A stretch of 64,000 nt of DNA from Phycisphaerales bacterium (GTDB lineage Bacteria > Planctomycetota > Phycisphaerae > Phycisphaerales > UBA1924). Position 1 is the stretch's first letter, and every line of letters begins with the position of its first letter. The position numbers were made by a program, and so were the translations under genes. Below the pieces are notes generated by a model, which worked only from the letters and a program-made list of their open reading frames with translations, made no database searches and was not told the DNA's origin. This document shows, piece by piece, positions 8,119 to 16,258 of this stretch. The stretch covers positions 25,901 through 89,900 of the forward strand of contig JAFIFZ010000035.1 of assembly GCA_020831775.1 (NCBI GenBank), written 5' to 3'.

Positions 8119-10632
8119 ATGAACCTCAAGCGACGCCTCTTTGCCGATGGCCAGTTTCCGCGGCGTGTGGCGCAGGGCGCCGCAGCCCTCGCGCTGTTCG
8201 CCGGCGCCCCGATCGCGCTCGCCCAGAGCGGTGTCGAGGACGCTGCGGACTCGAACGATGTCTTTGTCAGCGAGTTCGATCTCGTGAACCTCACGGTCCG
8301 GGACGAAGACCTGACAACGGTGCTGCAGATGCTCTCGATGCAGAGCCAGCGGAGCATCGTGGCGACCCAGAATGTCTCTGGACGCGTGACCGCGAACCTG
8401 TACTCTGTCACCTTCGGCGAGGCGCTGGACGCGATCTTGCTGTACAACGGATTCGGGTACTACGAAGAGGGGAACACCATCTTCGTGATGCCGATCGAGG
8501 AGATCCAGGCCCGCGAGGCGGCGCGGATGCGCCGCGTCAGCCGAGTGATCGCCCTGAACTACCTCAACGCGGTCGACGCGGCCCAGTTCGCCTCGCCGCT
8601 GCTCTCTGACGGGGGCACGATCACAACGATCGGCGCGACGCCCGACTTCTCGATGGGCAGCGACCTGCCGACGGGCAAGGACAACTACGCCTCCGAGGCG
8701 CGCCTGGTCATCAACGACTTCGATGACAACATCGAGGTCATCAGGGAACTGCTCTCCTCGCTGGACACCCGTCCCGCGCAGGTGCTCGTCGAGGCGACGA
8801 TCCTCCAGAGCTCGATCAGCGAAGCCAACGCCTTCGGCATCGACTTCTCGATCCTGGGCGGTCTCGACTTCGTCGACTTCACCGACATCGGCGGACCCCT
8901 CCGCGTGGTCGACGGGCTGATCACCGGCGGCGCCGGCGCGGGCAACGGTGACGGTGAGCCCGGTACCGGCGGCAGCGCCATCCCCGACGACGGTCGCGGC
9001 GTCGCCATCGGCAGCACGGTCGGCAACACACTCGGCAATGCGGGCTTCAAGGTCGGCGTCGTCAACGACTCGTTCGCCGTCTTCATGCGTCTGCTCGACG
9101 AGGTCGGCGACACGACGATCATCAGCAACCCCAAGGTGCTGACGCTCAACCGCCAGCCCGCCAGCGTGCAGGTCGGGCGTCGCGTGGGCTACCTCAGCAC
9201 CACCACGACCGACACCGCTACGAGCCAGACCGTCGAGTTCCTCGATACCGGCACGCAGCTCTACTTCCGTCCGTTCGTGACCAACGAGGGCTTCATCCGC
9301 ATGGAGCTGCGCCCGAAGGTCAGCCAGCCGATCATCCGGACCGTCAGCGACACCGCCGGCCGGACCCTGACCATCCCCGACGAGGACACCAGCCAGCTCG
9401 TGACCAATGTCTTGGTGCGTGACGGGCAGACGATCGTGCTCGGCGGCCTGTTCACCGAGCGCACCGCCTCGACCCGCCGCCAGGTGCCGTTCGTTGGCGA
9501 CCTGCCGCTGGTCGGCGCCGCCTTCAGGGGCCACAGCGATTCGACGGACCGTGCCGAGATCATCTTCATGATCACGCCGACGATCCTGAACGACCAGATC
9601 CTGCTCGAGCAGGGCGAGCGTGCGAAGGAGTTGGTGCACAACTCCCGCGCCGGGGCCAGAGAGGGCCTGCTGCCCTGGAGCCGCGAGCGTCAGTCGTCGC
9701 AGCTCCTGATCGAGGCGGAGCGTCTGGCTTCGCAGGGCCGGACCGAGCAGGCGCTCAACCGCGTCCAGCGCTCGCTGTCCCTGCACCCCAACCAGCCCGA
9801 GGCGATCGGGCTCCGCACCCGCCTGATGAACGAGCAGACCCACTGGCCGACCCGCAGCCTCCTCAACGAGATCATCAACGAAGAGGCCTCGCATCGTGCG
9901 ACCACCTACGGCTTCAGCGACGAGGCCGACGACTTCGAGGTCGCGTCCGACGAGCAGACCGAGAAGGTCGCCGGCGGAGTCGCCAAGACCTCGACCGCCA
10001 AGGCCGAGTCGATCGACCCGCCCCTGACCCCGCTGACCGACGAGGGCGACGACACCTACCCCGTGCCCCCGTCGCAACGGTTCGGACCCGCGGACTTCTC
10101 GTGGGTTGGTGACGAGCTTCGGGTGCCCCCGTCGCGTGAGTTCGTGGTCTCCACCGAGGACGACGCGCCCTCGACGGACGGCCGGGTCGCCCCGACCGAG
10201 ACTGTCGACGCGGGCGAGCCGAGCCGCGAACTGCCCGAGAACTTCCGCGAGATGGCCCGCGAGGCCTCCGAGCGGTACGAGCGTGAGCGTGCCGAGGAGC
10301 GTCGGGCCCAGCCCCGCCGGACCTCGACGACGCGCAGCAACGAGGACTTCATCGATCAGTACCTGACGATGACAGGCCGCGGGGCGCAGCCGACCGAGGC
10401 GCAGACCCCGTCGAGCGATTCGCCCACGCAGATCGCCGACGCAGATACCGCGGCCGAGGAGAGCTTCGACCGCGACGCCAGCTCGATCGACGCTGACACC
10501 TTCACCTTCTTCAACATCTTCGACCGCGAGCTGGCCAACAGCTTCAGGCGGGCGGCGCTCCGGGCGTACCGCGAGATGCGGGACACCGGGACCGAGGTCA
10601 CCGGGGTGCCTGAGAGCGACGGTAACGACTGA
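8119..10632 (+). CDS. Secretin (GspD/PilQ family) with a ~340-residue C-terminal extension
   Basis: 837-residue outer-membrane channel protein of the type II/type IV pilus secretin family. A signal peptide ends near A-L-A-Q. N-terminal N0/N1-like domains (~45-215) contain L-T-T-V-L-Q-M-L-S. The secretin core starts at V-L-V-E-A-T-I-L and ends near residue 490, including V-G-D-L-P-L-V-G-A-A-F and E-I-I-F-M-I-T-P-T-I-L. After the core comes a TPR-like helical pair and ~250 residues of acidic, Pro/Thr-rich low-complexity sequence, which is unusual. ATG at 8119 was chosen over the GTG at 8116 because TGGAG lies 8 bases upstream. A terminator follows the gene. No other secretion genes are in the window. 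Confidence 0.88.
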   Translation: MNLKRRLFADGQFPRRVAQGAAALALFAGAPIALAQSGVEDAADSNDVFVSEFDLVNLTVRDEDLTTVLQMLSMQSQRSIVATQNVSGRVTANLYSVTFGEALDAILLYNGFGYYEEGNTIFVMPIEEIQAREAARMRRVSRVIALNYLNAVDAAQFASPLLSDGGTITTIGATPDFSMGSDLPTGKDNYASEARLVINDFDDNIEVIRELLSSLDTRPAQVLVEATILQSSISEANAFGIDFSILGGLDFVDFTDIGGPLRVVDGLITGGAGAGNGDGEPGTGGSAIPDDGRGVAIGSTVGNTLGNAGFKVGVVNDSFAVFMRLLDEVGDTTIISNPKVLTLNRQPASVQVGRRVGYLSTTTTDTATSQTVEFLDTGTQLYFRPFVTNEGFIRMELRPKVSQPIIRTVSDTAGRTLTIPDEDTSQLVTNVLVRDGQTIVLGGLFTERTASTRRQVPFVGDLPLVGAAFRGHSDSTDRAEIIFMITPTILNDQILLEQGERAKELVHNSRAGAREGLLPWSRERQSSQLLIEAERLASQGRTEQALNRVQRSLSLHPNQPEAIGLRTRLMNEQTHWPTRSLLNEIINEEASHRATTYGFSDEADDFEVASDEQTEKVAGGVAKTSTAKAESIDPPLTPLTDEGDDTYPVPPSQRFGPADFSWVGDELRVPPSREFVVSTEDDAPSTDGRVAPTETVDAGEPSRELPENFREMAREASERYERERAEERRAQPRRTSTTRSNEDFIDQYLTMTGRGAQPTEAQTPSSDSPTQIADADTAAEESFDRDASSIDADTFTFFNIFDRELANSFRRAALRAYREMRDTGTEVTGVPESDGND

Positions 10633-10638
10633 ATCGAG

Positions 10639-10666
10639 CGGCCCGGGCCTTCACCCGGGCCGTTTT
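10639..10666 (+). terminator. Rho-independent terminator after the secretin gene
   Basis: A perfect 9-base-pair stem (CGGCCCGGG / CCCGGGCCG) with a 6-base loop is followed immediately by TTTT, starting 6 bases after the secretin stop codon. The downstream TPR lipoprotein therefore probably has its own promoter or depends on readthrough. Confidence 0.8.
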
Positions 10667-10727
10667 CGGACCGATACCCCGCCAGTGATCTGATAGAAAC
10701 GCAACCTCCAACCGGAGACAAAGACCC

Positions 10728-11966
10728 ATGTCCCGCAAGAACGCAAGGATGCTGCTGGTTTCCCTGGTCTGCTCGGCCGGCCTCCTCACCGGCTGCACGC
10801 AGAGCAACCGGAACAAGGAGTATGTCAGCACCGCCAAGGCCAAGGCCGACGCGATGAAGGCCGGCACCGAGTTCCAGATGGCCCACCAGGCCTTCCTCGC
10901 CGGCGACCTCTCCAAGGCACGCACCAAGGTCGAGCAGTCGCTGTCGCTGAACCCGAATGTGGCGCGCTCGCATGTGCTCCGCGGCCGGATCCTGATGGAG
11001 CAGTCGCAGCTCGGCCCGGCCCTTGAAGCGATGGAGATGGCCAAGGCCGTCAACGAAGAGTTCCCCGAGGCGTGGTACTACGAAGGCATCGTCTTCGAGC
11101 GCCTTACCCAGCGTGAGCGGGCTCTGAACAGCTTCGTGACCGCCGCCCGCCTGGACAACACCAACGCCGGTTACCACATCGCCGCTGCCGAGGTGTTCGT
11201 CGACCTCGGCCGCTACGACGACGCCGAAGAGTACCTGCTCAACGCGGGCTCGCAGTTCGAGCACAACTCGGGCGTGCGTCACACGCTCGGGCAGATCGCG
11301 ATGCTGCAGGGCGACTTCGAGCACGCCGCGGTGCTCTTCAACGAGGCACGGCTGCTCGCCCCCGACGAGCTGGCGATCGTCGAAGACCTGGTCGACGCGC
11401 AGATCCGCTCGAACCGCTTCAACGACGCGGAGAGCAACCTCTCGCGTCTGCTCAGCCGCACCGACTACAAGAACCGTCGCGACCTGCAGCACCTGCGGGC
11501 CAACTGCCTGATCGAGCTGGACCGCTTCAGCGAGGCTCGCCAGGTGCTCATGGAGCTGACCAGCGACAGCGAGGGCGCCAACGACATCGACGCGTGGATC
11601 AAGCTCGGACGCGTGAGCGTCGCGATGCGTGACGAGCGTCAGCTCCGCCGGTGCGCGCAGCGAGCCATTGCGATCGCGCCCAACCGGGCCGACGGGCACA
11701 TGCTCATGGCCGTCTCGCTCCGCCTGCAGAACCGCAACGAGGACGCGCTCCGCAGCGTCGACCGCGCGATCAGCGCGGAGTCCACCAACATCAACGCCCA
11801 CACCATGCGGGGCATGATCCTCCAGGACCTCGGACGCACCGTCCACGCCCGCGAGGCCTTCCGCAACGCACTGGCCCTCGATCCCAACAACCAGACCGTC
11901 CGGGCGCTCGCCCGCGGCGGCTCGGCCAGCCCCGTCGCCACCGTCCCGACCGACGGCAACGACTGA
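10728..11966 (+). CDS. TPR-repeat lipoprotein
   Basis: 412 residues. The signal peptide ends in L-L-T-G-C (Cys23), a clear lipobox. The rest is helical repeats of tetratricopeptide type, for example A-F-L-A-G-D-L-S-K-A-R, A-W-Y-Y-E-G-I-V-F-E-R-L and A-L-R-S-V-D-R-A-I. GGAG is 10 bases before the ATG. TPR lipoproteins next to secretins often act as pilotins or assembly factors (the PilW/PilF type), so a role in inserting or stabilising the upstream secretin is plausible but not shown. Its last four residues, D-G-N-D, are identical to those of the secretin. Confidence 0.8.
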   Translation: MSRKNARMLLVSLVCSAGLLTGCTQSNRNKEYVSTAKAKADAMKAGTEFQMAHQAFLAGDLSKARTKVEQSLSLNPNVARSHVLRGRILMEQSQLGPALEAMEMAKAVNEEFPEAWYYEGIVFERLTQRERALNSFVTAARLDNTNAGYHIAAAEVFVDLGRYDDAEEYLLNAGSQFEHNSGVRHTLGQIAMLQGDFEHAAVLFNEARLLAPDELAIVEDLVDAQIRSNRFNDAESNLSRLLSRTDYKNRRDLQHLRANCLIELDRFSEARQVLMELTSDSEGANDIDAWIKLGRVSVAMRDERQLRRCAQRAIAIAPNRADGHMLMAVSLRLQNRNEDALRSVDRAISAESTNINAHTMRGMILQDLGRTVHAREAFRNALALDPNNQTVRALARGGSASPVATVPTDGND

Positions 11967-11986
11967 GTCCTCCCCGCAAGAGCGCT

Positions 11987-13819
11987 TCAGGCTGGCCGAA
12001 GGTCCACCAGAAGCGGCTCGACGCGGCACAATCCGTTCCACCGGTTGAGCCCCGGCGTGACGATCGCTTCGATCCTCGCGCCGGGGCTTATCCCTTGCAC
12101 CCGCTCGGCCCAGCGCCAGCCCAGGAGCTGGACGGTCTGGCGTCCGTCGGTGACGGTCAGGCGGGCGTGGTCGCCCGCGGATCCGAAGTAGCGGGGGAGA
12201 GCGCTCACGCGAAGCCCGCGCAGGCGCACCTGCACCGGCGGGTTGTCTCGCCCGAACGGCTCCATGCGGGCGAGCTCGTTGATCGAGTCGATCGTCAGCT
12301 CGCCGAGCGTGGCGTCGGTGTCGTAGCGTGTGGTGCGCACGAGGTCGTGCGGCCCGAGCTCGGCGTTGGTCCGCTCGATGAAGCGGTCTGTGAAGTTTTC
12401 GAGGTTCGAGGTCTTCAGGCGGAGGCCCGCGGCCATGTCGTGCCCGCCGTAGTTGGTGAGCAAGTCGGCGCAGTTGGTCAGGGCCGCGTGGAGGCTGAAA
12501 CCGTCGATCGAGCGTCCCGAGCCCCCGGTGAGTTCGGCCGCCCGCTGCATCAGGATCACCGGTCGCGCGAAGCGTTCGACGAGCCTCGAACAGACGATGC
12601 CGACGACGCCCGGGTGCCAGTCCTCGTGGGCCAGCACGATCGCCCGGCGGTCGTCGCCGGTCATGCCCGAGGCCTCGGCGAGCTCGCAGGCCTGGTCGAA
12701 GATCGCCTTCTCAACCCGTCGGCGCTGGTCGTTCTGTCTCGCGAGCTGGGCGGCGAGCTCTTCGGCCCGTTCGCCCGTGGCCGTGGTCAGCAGCTCGACG
12801 GTGTCGCGCGCATGCCCGAGTCGGCCGCAGGCGTTGATCCTCGGGGCCAGACGGAACGCCACATCCTCGGACCGCACTTTCTCATTCCCAAGATCGCACG
12901 CCTCGACCAACGCCCGCAGCCCGCCCAGGGGCGAGCCCTTGATCCGCCCGAGCCCGAATTTGGCGATCGCTCGGTTCTCGTCCGTCAGCGGCACCACATC
13001 CGCGACCGACCCCAGCGCCGCGAGGGCCAGAAGCTCGATCAGCAGCGCCCGCAGCGACGGCTCGACCTTGGCCGAGCCGGATTTCATCGTGCACATCCGC
13101 CAGGCGAGCTTGTACGCCACGCCCGCCCCGCACAACCCCTCGAACGGATACGCCGAGCCCGGGGCTCGCGGGTGGACGATCGCGAAGGCGTCGGGCAGGT
13201 CGGCCTCGTTGGCCGGGGGATTGTGGTGGTCGGTGATGATCAGGTCGACGCCGAGCTTTCGGGCGACCGCCGCGGGGCCAACGGCCGTGATCCCGCAATC
13301 GACCGAGACGATCAGCGTGCAGCCGTCTTCGGCGAGCGAGGCGATCGCGTCTTCGTGCAGGCCGTAACCCTCGTCGATGCGGTGGGGGACATAGCAGACG
13401 ATCTGCCCCTCGCCCTCGGCGTCGGGCGCGGCCTGCGGACGGATCGCGGTCATGGTGTGGTAGAGGATGGCTGTGGCGGTGGCGCCGTCGGCGTCGTAAT
13501 CGCCGTAGATCGCGATGCGTTCGCCCCGCTCCAAGGCGGCGAGGATCCGTTCTGCGGCCCGGTCGAGCCCGGGCATCAGCGATGGGTCGTGGAGATGGCC
13601 GAGGCTGGGGTGCAGGTACGCCCCCGCGGCCTTTTCACCGACGATCCCTCTGGCCAGGAGCACCCGGTCCAGCAGCGAGACGCCCGGCGCGGGGGCCTCG
13701 GGGGCGCGGGGCGACCAGCGAAAGAGCATGCCCCGGTCGTCTTGGGCGGGGTGATCTCCCGGAAGGGCGGGCTGTGGCGTGGCGGTCGTCCGGGTTGTAC
13801 TGTCGGCGGGGCTCGGCAT
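11987..13819 (-). CDS. recJ: Single-stranded-DNA-specific exonuclease RecJ
   Basis: 610-residue DHH-superfamily 5'-3' exonuclease acting on single-stranded DNA in recombination and repair. Motifs: G-D-Y-D-A-D-G (106-112), V-D-C-G (173-176) and the name-giving D-H-H (197-199), with the DHHA1 part (R-I-N-A-C-G-R, E-D-W-H-P-G-V-V-G-I-V) and an OB fold at the C-terminus. The first ~30 residues are low-complexity; GGAGAG at 10 bases supports ATG 13819, but Met31 (base 13729), just before L-F-R-W, is a possible alternative. It is transcribed divergently from the adenosyltransferase gene with a 41-base gap and converges on the TPR lipoprotein. Confidence 0.93.
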   Translation of the reverse strand: MPSPADSTTRTTATPQPALPGDHPAQDDRGMLFRWSPRAPEAPAPGVSLLDRVLLARGIVGEKAAGAYLHPSLGHLHDPSLMPGLDRAAERILAALERGERIAIYGDYDADGATATAILYHTMTAIRPQAAPDAEGEGQIVCYVPHRIDEGYGLHEDAIASLAEDGCTLIVSVDCGITAVGPAAVARKLGVDLIITDHHNPPANEADLPDAFAIVHPRAPGSAYPFEGLCGAGVAYKLAWRMCTMKSGSAKVEPSLRALLIELLALAALGSVADVVPLTDENRAIAKFGLGRIKGSPLGGLRALVEACDLGNEKVRSEDVAFRLAPRINACGRLGHARDTVELLTTATGERAEELAAQLARQNDQRRRVEKAIFDQACELAEASGMTGDDRRAIVLAHEDWHPGVVGIVCSRLVERFARPVILMQRAAELTGGSGRSIDGFSLHAALTNCADLLTNYGGHDMAAGLRLKTSNLENFTDRFIERTNAELGPHDLVRTTRYDTDATLGELTIDSINELARMEPFGRDNPPVQVRLRGLRVSALPRYFGSAGDHARLTVTDGRQTVQLLGWRWAERVQGISPGARIEAIVTPGLNRWNGLCRVEPLLVDLRPA

Positions 13820-13860
13820 CCGTGCCTGTCTCTCCTGCCCTTCCCGAAAGGACGGCGTTG

Positions 13861-14463
13861 ATGGTCAAGCTCAACAAGATATACACCCGCACCGGTGACG
13901 ACGGCACAACCGGCCTGGTGACCGGCGGGAGGGTGTCGAAAGCCTGCCCGAGGGTCGAGGCGTACGGCGCGGTCGACGAGGCGAACGCCACGATCGGCCT
14001 GGCGATCGTCGAGGCATGCCGCCCGACGGCCAACGCACCGACCGACCGGGCCATTGCAGATCTGCTCCGATCGATCCAGCACGACCTGTTCGACCTCGGG
14101 GCGGATCTTGCGACCCCGATCACGCCCGACCCCGAGCACCCGCCCCTCCGCATCGTCGAGAGCCAGACCAAGAGGCTGGAGGAGGCGATCGACGGGTACA
14201 ACGAGAAGCTCGAACCGCTCCAGAGCTTCGTGCTGCCCGGGGGCTCGCCGATCGCCGCGGCGCTGCACCTGGCCCGGACGGTGGTGCGCCGGGCCGAGCG
14301 CCACGCGGTCCTGCTGCGTGAAGGAGGCGGGGCGGAGGCGGCCCACGACGAGGCGATCCGCTATCTCAATCGCCTGAGCGACCTGCTGTTTGTGCTCTGT
14401 CGTGTCGCCAACGACAACGGGAGCACGGATGTGCTCTGGAAGCCGGGGAAGAACAGGGGGTAG
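13861..14463 (+). CDS. Cob(I)yrinic acid a,c-diamide adenosyltransferase, PduO type
   Basis: 200-residue ATP:cob(I)alamin adenosyltransferase making adenosylcobalamin. The N-terminal ATP-binding segment Y-T-R-T-G-D-D-G-T-T-G-L, the V-E-A-Y-G-A-V-D-E-A-N-A helix and the C-terminal R-Y-L-N-R-L-S-D-L-L-F-V-L are classic PduO-type signatures. AAGGA lies about 10 bases before the ATG. No other cobalamin genes are nearby, so it may serve coenzyme B12 salvage or a B12-dependent mutase elsewhere. Length is normal. Confidence 0.9.
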   Translation: MVKLNKIYTRTGDDGTTGLVTGGRVSKACPRVEAYGAVDEANATIGLAIVEACRPTANAPTDRAIADLLRSIQHDLFDLGADLATPITPDPEHPPLRIVESQTKRLEEAIDGYNEKLEPLQSFVLPGGSPIAAALHLARTVVRRAERHAVLLREGGGAEAAHDEAIRYLNRLSDLLFVLCRVANDNGSTDVLWKPGKNRG

Positions 14464-14506
14464 GGCGCTGGGAGCGGGGGACCGCTTGGATCGATTTTGA
14501 CAGATC

Positions 14507-14557
14507 GACCCGACCCTTCGCTTTGCTCAGGGATCGGCGTCCAGGTTGCGGGCGTCC
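14507..14557 (-). repeat. Dispersed 3'-flanking repeat, copy A
   Basis: About 50 bases, nearly identical to the copy at 16805-16855 (one difference seen: GGATC versus GGCTC). In the orientation of the upstream minus-strand gene it reads GGACGCCC...GGGTC and contains a hairpin (14514-14532) with stem ends CCCT/AGGG. It begins 3 bases after the mazG-like stop codon. Confidence 0.8.
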
Positions 14558-14559
14558 TC

Positions 14560-14895
14560 TCAGTCCTTCGTCCCCTTGACCCTTTCGGGGTCGGTGTACT
14601 TGACCAGGGCGTCGGCCATTCGGATGCCGTTGATGTTGGCGAGGGTGATCAGCCACGCGAGGACATCGGCGAACTCTTCTTCGAGGTTCTTGAGTTGTTC
14701 GGGTGTGGGGGTCTGGCCGGGGCCGCACTCGTGGAGGCTGGTGGCGAGCTCTCCGACCTCCTCGATGAGCCACATGAAGGTGCCGGGGGTGCCGCGGGCG
14801 CTGTCGGTGGCGTAGTACCGCTCGCGGATGAGCTCCTGGAAGCGGTCGATGGTGAGGTCGGCGTTGGGCGGGTCGGCCGGTCGTTCGCTGGTCAT
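14560..14895 (-). CDS. MazG-like nucleotide pyrophosphohydrolase
   Basis: 111-residue all-alpha NTP pyrophosphohydrolase domain. The metal-binding pattern is complete: E-E-V-G-E-L in the first helix and E-E-F-A-D-V-L-A-W-L in the second. Such small MazG-like proteins hydrolyse non-canonical or excess nucleoside triphosphates to monophosphates; the exact substrate is unknown. On the minus strand TACCCT ends 6 bases before the ATG with no Shine-Dalgarno, suggesting a leaderless mRNA. The gene is divergent from rpsL and convergent with the adenosyltransferase gene. Confidence 0.85.
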   Translation of the reverse strand: MTSERPADPPNADLTIDRFQELIRERYYATDSARGTPGTFMWLIEEVGELATSLHECGPGQTPTPEQLKNLEEEFADVLAWLITLANINGIRMADALVKYTDPERVKGTKD

Positions 14896-14901
14896 GGGCG
14901 G

Positions 14902-14907
14902 AGGGTA
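14902..14907 (-). promoter_or_regulatory. Candidate -10 element of a leaderless promoter (mazG-like)
   Basis: TACCCT on the minus strand, 6 bases before the ATG at 14895; the same hexamer and spacing precede pgi. Confidence 0.55.
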
Positions 14908-14947
14908 GCGGACGGGGGATCTTGAAGGCGCTTGTTTGCTCGGGGGC

Positions 14948-14975
14948 TTGCCGGGCCCCTGTTGGCGGGTACCAT
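14948..14975 (+). promoter_or_regulatory. Probable promoter of rpsL-rpsG
   Basis: TTGCCG (14948-14953) and TACCAT (14970-14975) are separated by 16 bases, a good sigma-70 match. A leader of ~50 bases with a CGGCG/CGCCG hairpin (about 14999-15014) and AGGA (15024-15027) leads to the rpsL ATG. Confidence 0.6.
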
Positions 14976-15033
14976 TGTCCCCTTACAGAAATACCCACGG
15001 CGTTGGTGCGCCGGGGACGGAGCAGGACAGTAC

Positions 15034-15408
15034 ATGCCGACGATCAATCAGCTCATCCGCAACCCGAGGCGTACGCCCAAGGCCAAATCCAAGGTCCGCG
15101 ATCTCGAAGCGTGCCCCCAGCGCCGCGGCGTCTGCCTCAATGTCCGCACCGTCACGCCCAAGAAGCCCAACTCCGCCCTCCGCAAGGTCGCCCGCGTCCG
15201 CCTCTCCAACGGCAAGGAAGTGACGGCCTACATCGGCGGCGAAGGCCACAACCTCCAGGAGCACTCGATCGTACTCGTCAGAGGCGGCCGAGTCCGCGAC
15301 CTCCCGGGTGTCCGCTACCACATCGTCCGCGGCACGCGCGACTGCCTCGGCGTCGACGGACGCAAGCAGGCCCGCTCCAAGTACGGCGCCAAGCGCTCGG
15401 GCAAGTAA
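15034..15408 (+). CDS. rpsL: 30S ribosomal protein S12
   Basis: 124-residue S12, at the decoding centre of the small ribosomal subunit. All core blocks are present: [43 protein letters not shown] and the K-Q-A-R-S-K-Y-G tail. ATG 15034 has AGGA 6 bases upstream. Lys43 is conserved, but the position equal to Lys88 (Lys87 in mature E. coli numbering) is Arg, codon CGC, in G-G-R-V-R-D-L-P-G. That change is a known streptomycin-resistance substitution elsewhere. rpsG follows after 126 bases. Confidence 0.98.
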   Translation: MPTINQLIRNPRRTPKAKSKVRDLEACPQRRGVCLNVRTVTPKKPNSALRKVARVRLSNGKEVTAYIGGEGHNLQEHSIVLVRGGRVRDLPGVRYHIVRGTRDCLGVDGRKQARSKYGAKRSGK

Positions 15409-15534
15409 GACAATCCGATTTTTCAGGGCGGCCGCAGTGGTCGCCCGGGCAAGTAATCGCCCCGGTCTTCCGACCCGCGGGGCGGTGAACAGTGCCGGCA
15501 GACGCCGGCGGATGAGCCGAAAGGAAGGCAGCCC

Positions 15535-16026
15535 ATGGCTGGCCGCATCACCAAAAGCGAAGAGCAGCTCCGCCCAGACCCGCGTTACAACGACAAGGTC
15601 TTGGCGAAGTTCATCAACTGCATCATGTACGGCGGCAAGAAGTCCGTCGCCCAGCGCGTGATGTACGACTGCCTGGACATCATCCAGGAGAAGCTCAAGA
15701 CCGAGACGGACCCGAACGCCCCGCAGGAGGCGATCGAGGTCTTCCAGATGGCGATCAACAATGTCAAGCCGGCGGTCGAGGTGCGTTCCAAGCGCATCGG
15801 CGGCGCCAACTACCAGGTGCCGATGCAGGTGAACCGCAAGCGTCAGCAGTCGCTGGCGTTCCGCTGGATCATCCAGTCCGCCCGCTCTGAGCGCGGGCGC
15901 CCGATTTCCGCCAGCCTGGCCGAAGAGATCTACAACGCCGCCAAGGGCGAGGGCAAGGCGATGACCACCCGCGACCAGACCCACCGCATGGCCGACGCCA
16001 ACAAGGCGTTCGCGCACTTTGCGTGA
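15535..16026 (+). CDS. rpsG: 30S ribosomal protein S7
   Basis: 163-residue S7, the primary 16S rRNA 3'-domain binder. Recognisable blocks: I-N-C-I-M-Y-G-G-K-K-S-V-A-Q, A-I-N-N-V-K-P-A-V-E-V-R-S-K-R-I-G-G, Y-Q-V-P and R-W-I-I-Q-S-A-R. A strong AAGGAAGG precedes the ATG. Gene order rpsL-rpsG is the ancestral str arrangement, but fusA and tuf do not follow; the next gene is unrelated and separated by hairpins and a terminator. Confidence 0.98.
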   Translation: MAGRITKSEEQLRPDPRYNDKVLAKFINCIMYGGKKSVAQRVMYDCLDIIQEKLKTETDPNAPQEAIEVFQMAINNVKPAVEVRSKRIGGANYQVPMQVNRKRQQSLAFRWIIQSARSERGRPISASLAEEIYNAAKGEGKAMTTRDQTHRMADANKAFAHFA

Positions 16027-16040
16027 CGAGAGGTGTAGGG

Positions 16041-16059
16041 CGACCGCCTTCGGCGGTCG
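16041..16059 (+). other. Hairpin downstream of rpsG
   Basis: A perfect 8-base-pair inverted repeat CGACCGCC-TTC-GGCGGTCG starts 15 bases after the rpsG stop. There is no T tract, so it may stabilise the 3' end rather than terminate. Confidence 0.5.
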
Positions 16060-16104
16060 ACAGGGGCGAGCGGTAGAGCAGGCGATCAGGCGAGCGGAGC
16101 ACAA

Positions 16105-16153
16105 ACGCCCGCAGCCTTGACGCCGAGCCCTGAGCGGAGCGAAGGGTCGGGTC
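16105..16153 (+). repeat. Dispersed 3'-flanking repeat, copy C
   Basis: About 49 bases matching copies A and B in reverse complement, so it has the same orientation relative to its upstream gene (rpsG). The hairpin core is CCCTGAGCGGAGCGAAGGG at 16128-16146. Confidence 0.8.
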
Positions 16154-16188
16154 CGGACCGGCCTCGACGGACAAGCAGAGCAAGATCG

Positions 16189-16221
16189 ACCGCCGCCGGC
16201 ACATGCCGGCGGCGGTGTTTG
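16189..16221 (+). terminator. Strong hairpin terminator after the rpsL-rpsG unit
   Basis: A perfect 12-13 base-pair stem (ACCGCCGCCGGC / GCCGGCGGCGGT) with loop ACAT is followed by GTTTGT. It ends transcription before the DUF899 gene, whose real start is at 16259 rather than the ATG at 16223 lying in the terminator tail. Confidence 0.7.
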
Positions 16222-16258
16222 TATGCTCTCATCGGGACAGTCTTGTGCGGAGAACCCC

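Noticed and set aside
7886..8119. Short plus-strand open frame before the secretin
   Set aside because: No ribosome binding site, no similarity and low-complexity composition.
8083..10077. Minus-strand open frame of ~660 codons
   Set aside because: Antisense to the secretin gene; Asp/Val/Gly/Arg-rich with no recognisable domain.
16223..16258. Earlier ATG start for the DUF899 gene
   Set aside because: It lies in the T-rich tail of the terminator and has no ribosome binding site, while ATG 16259 has GGAG at proper spacing.
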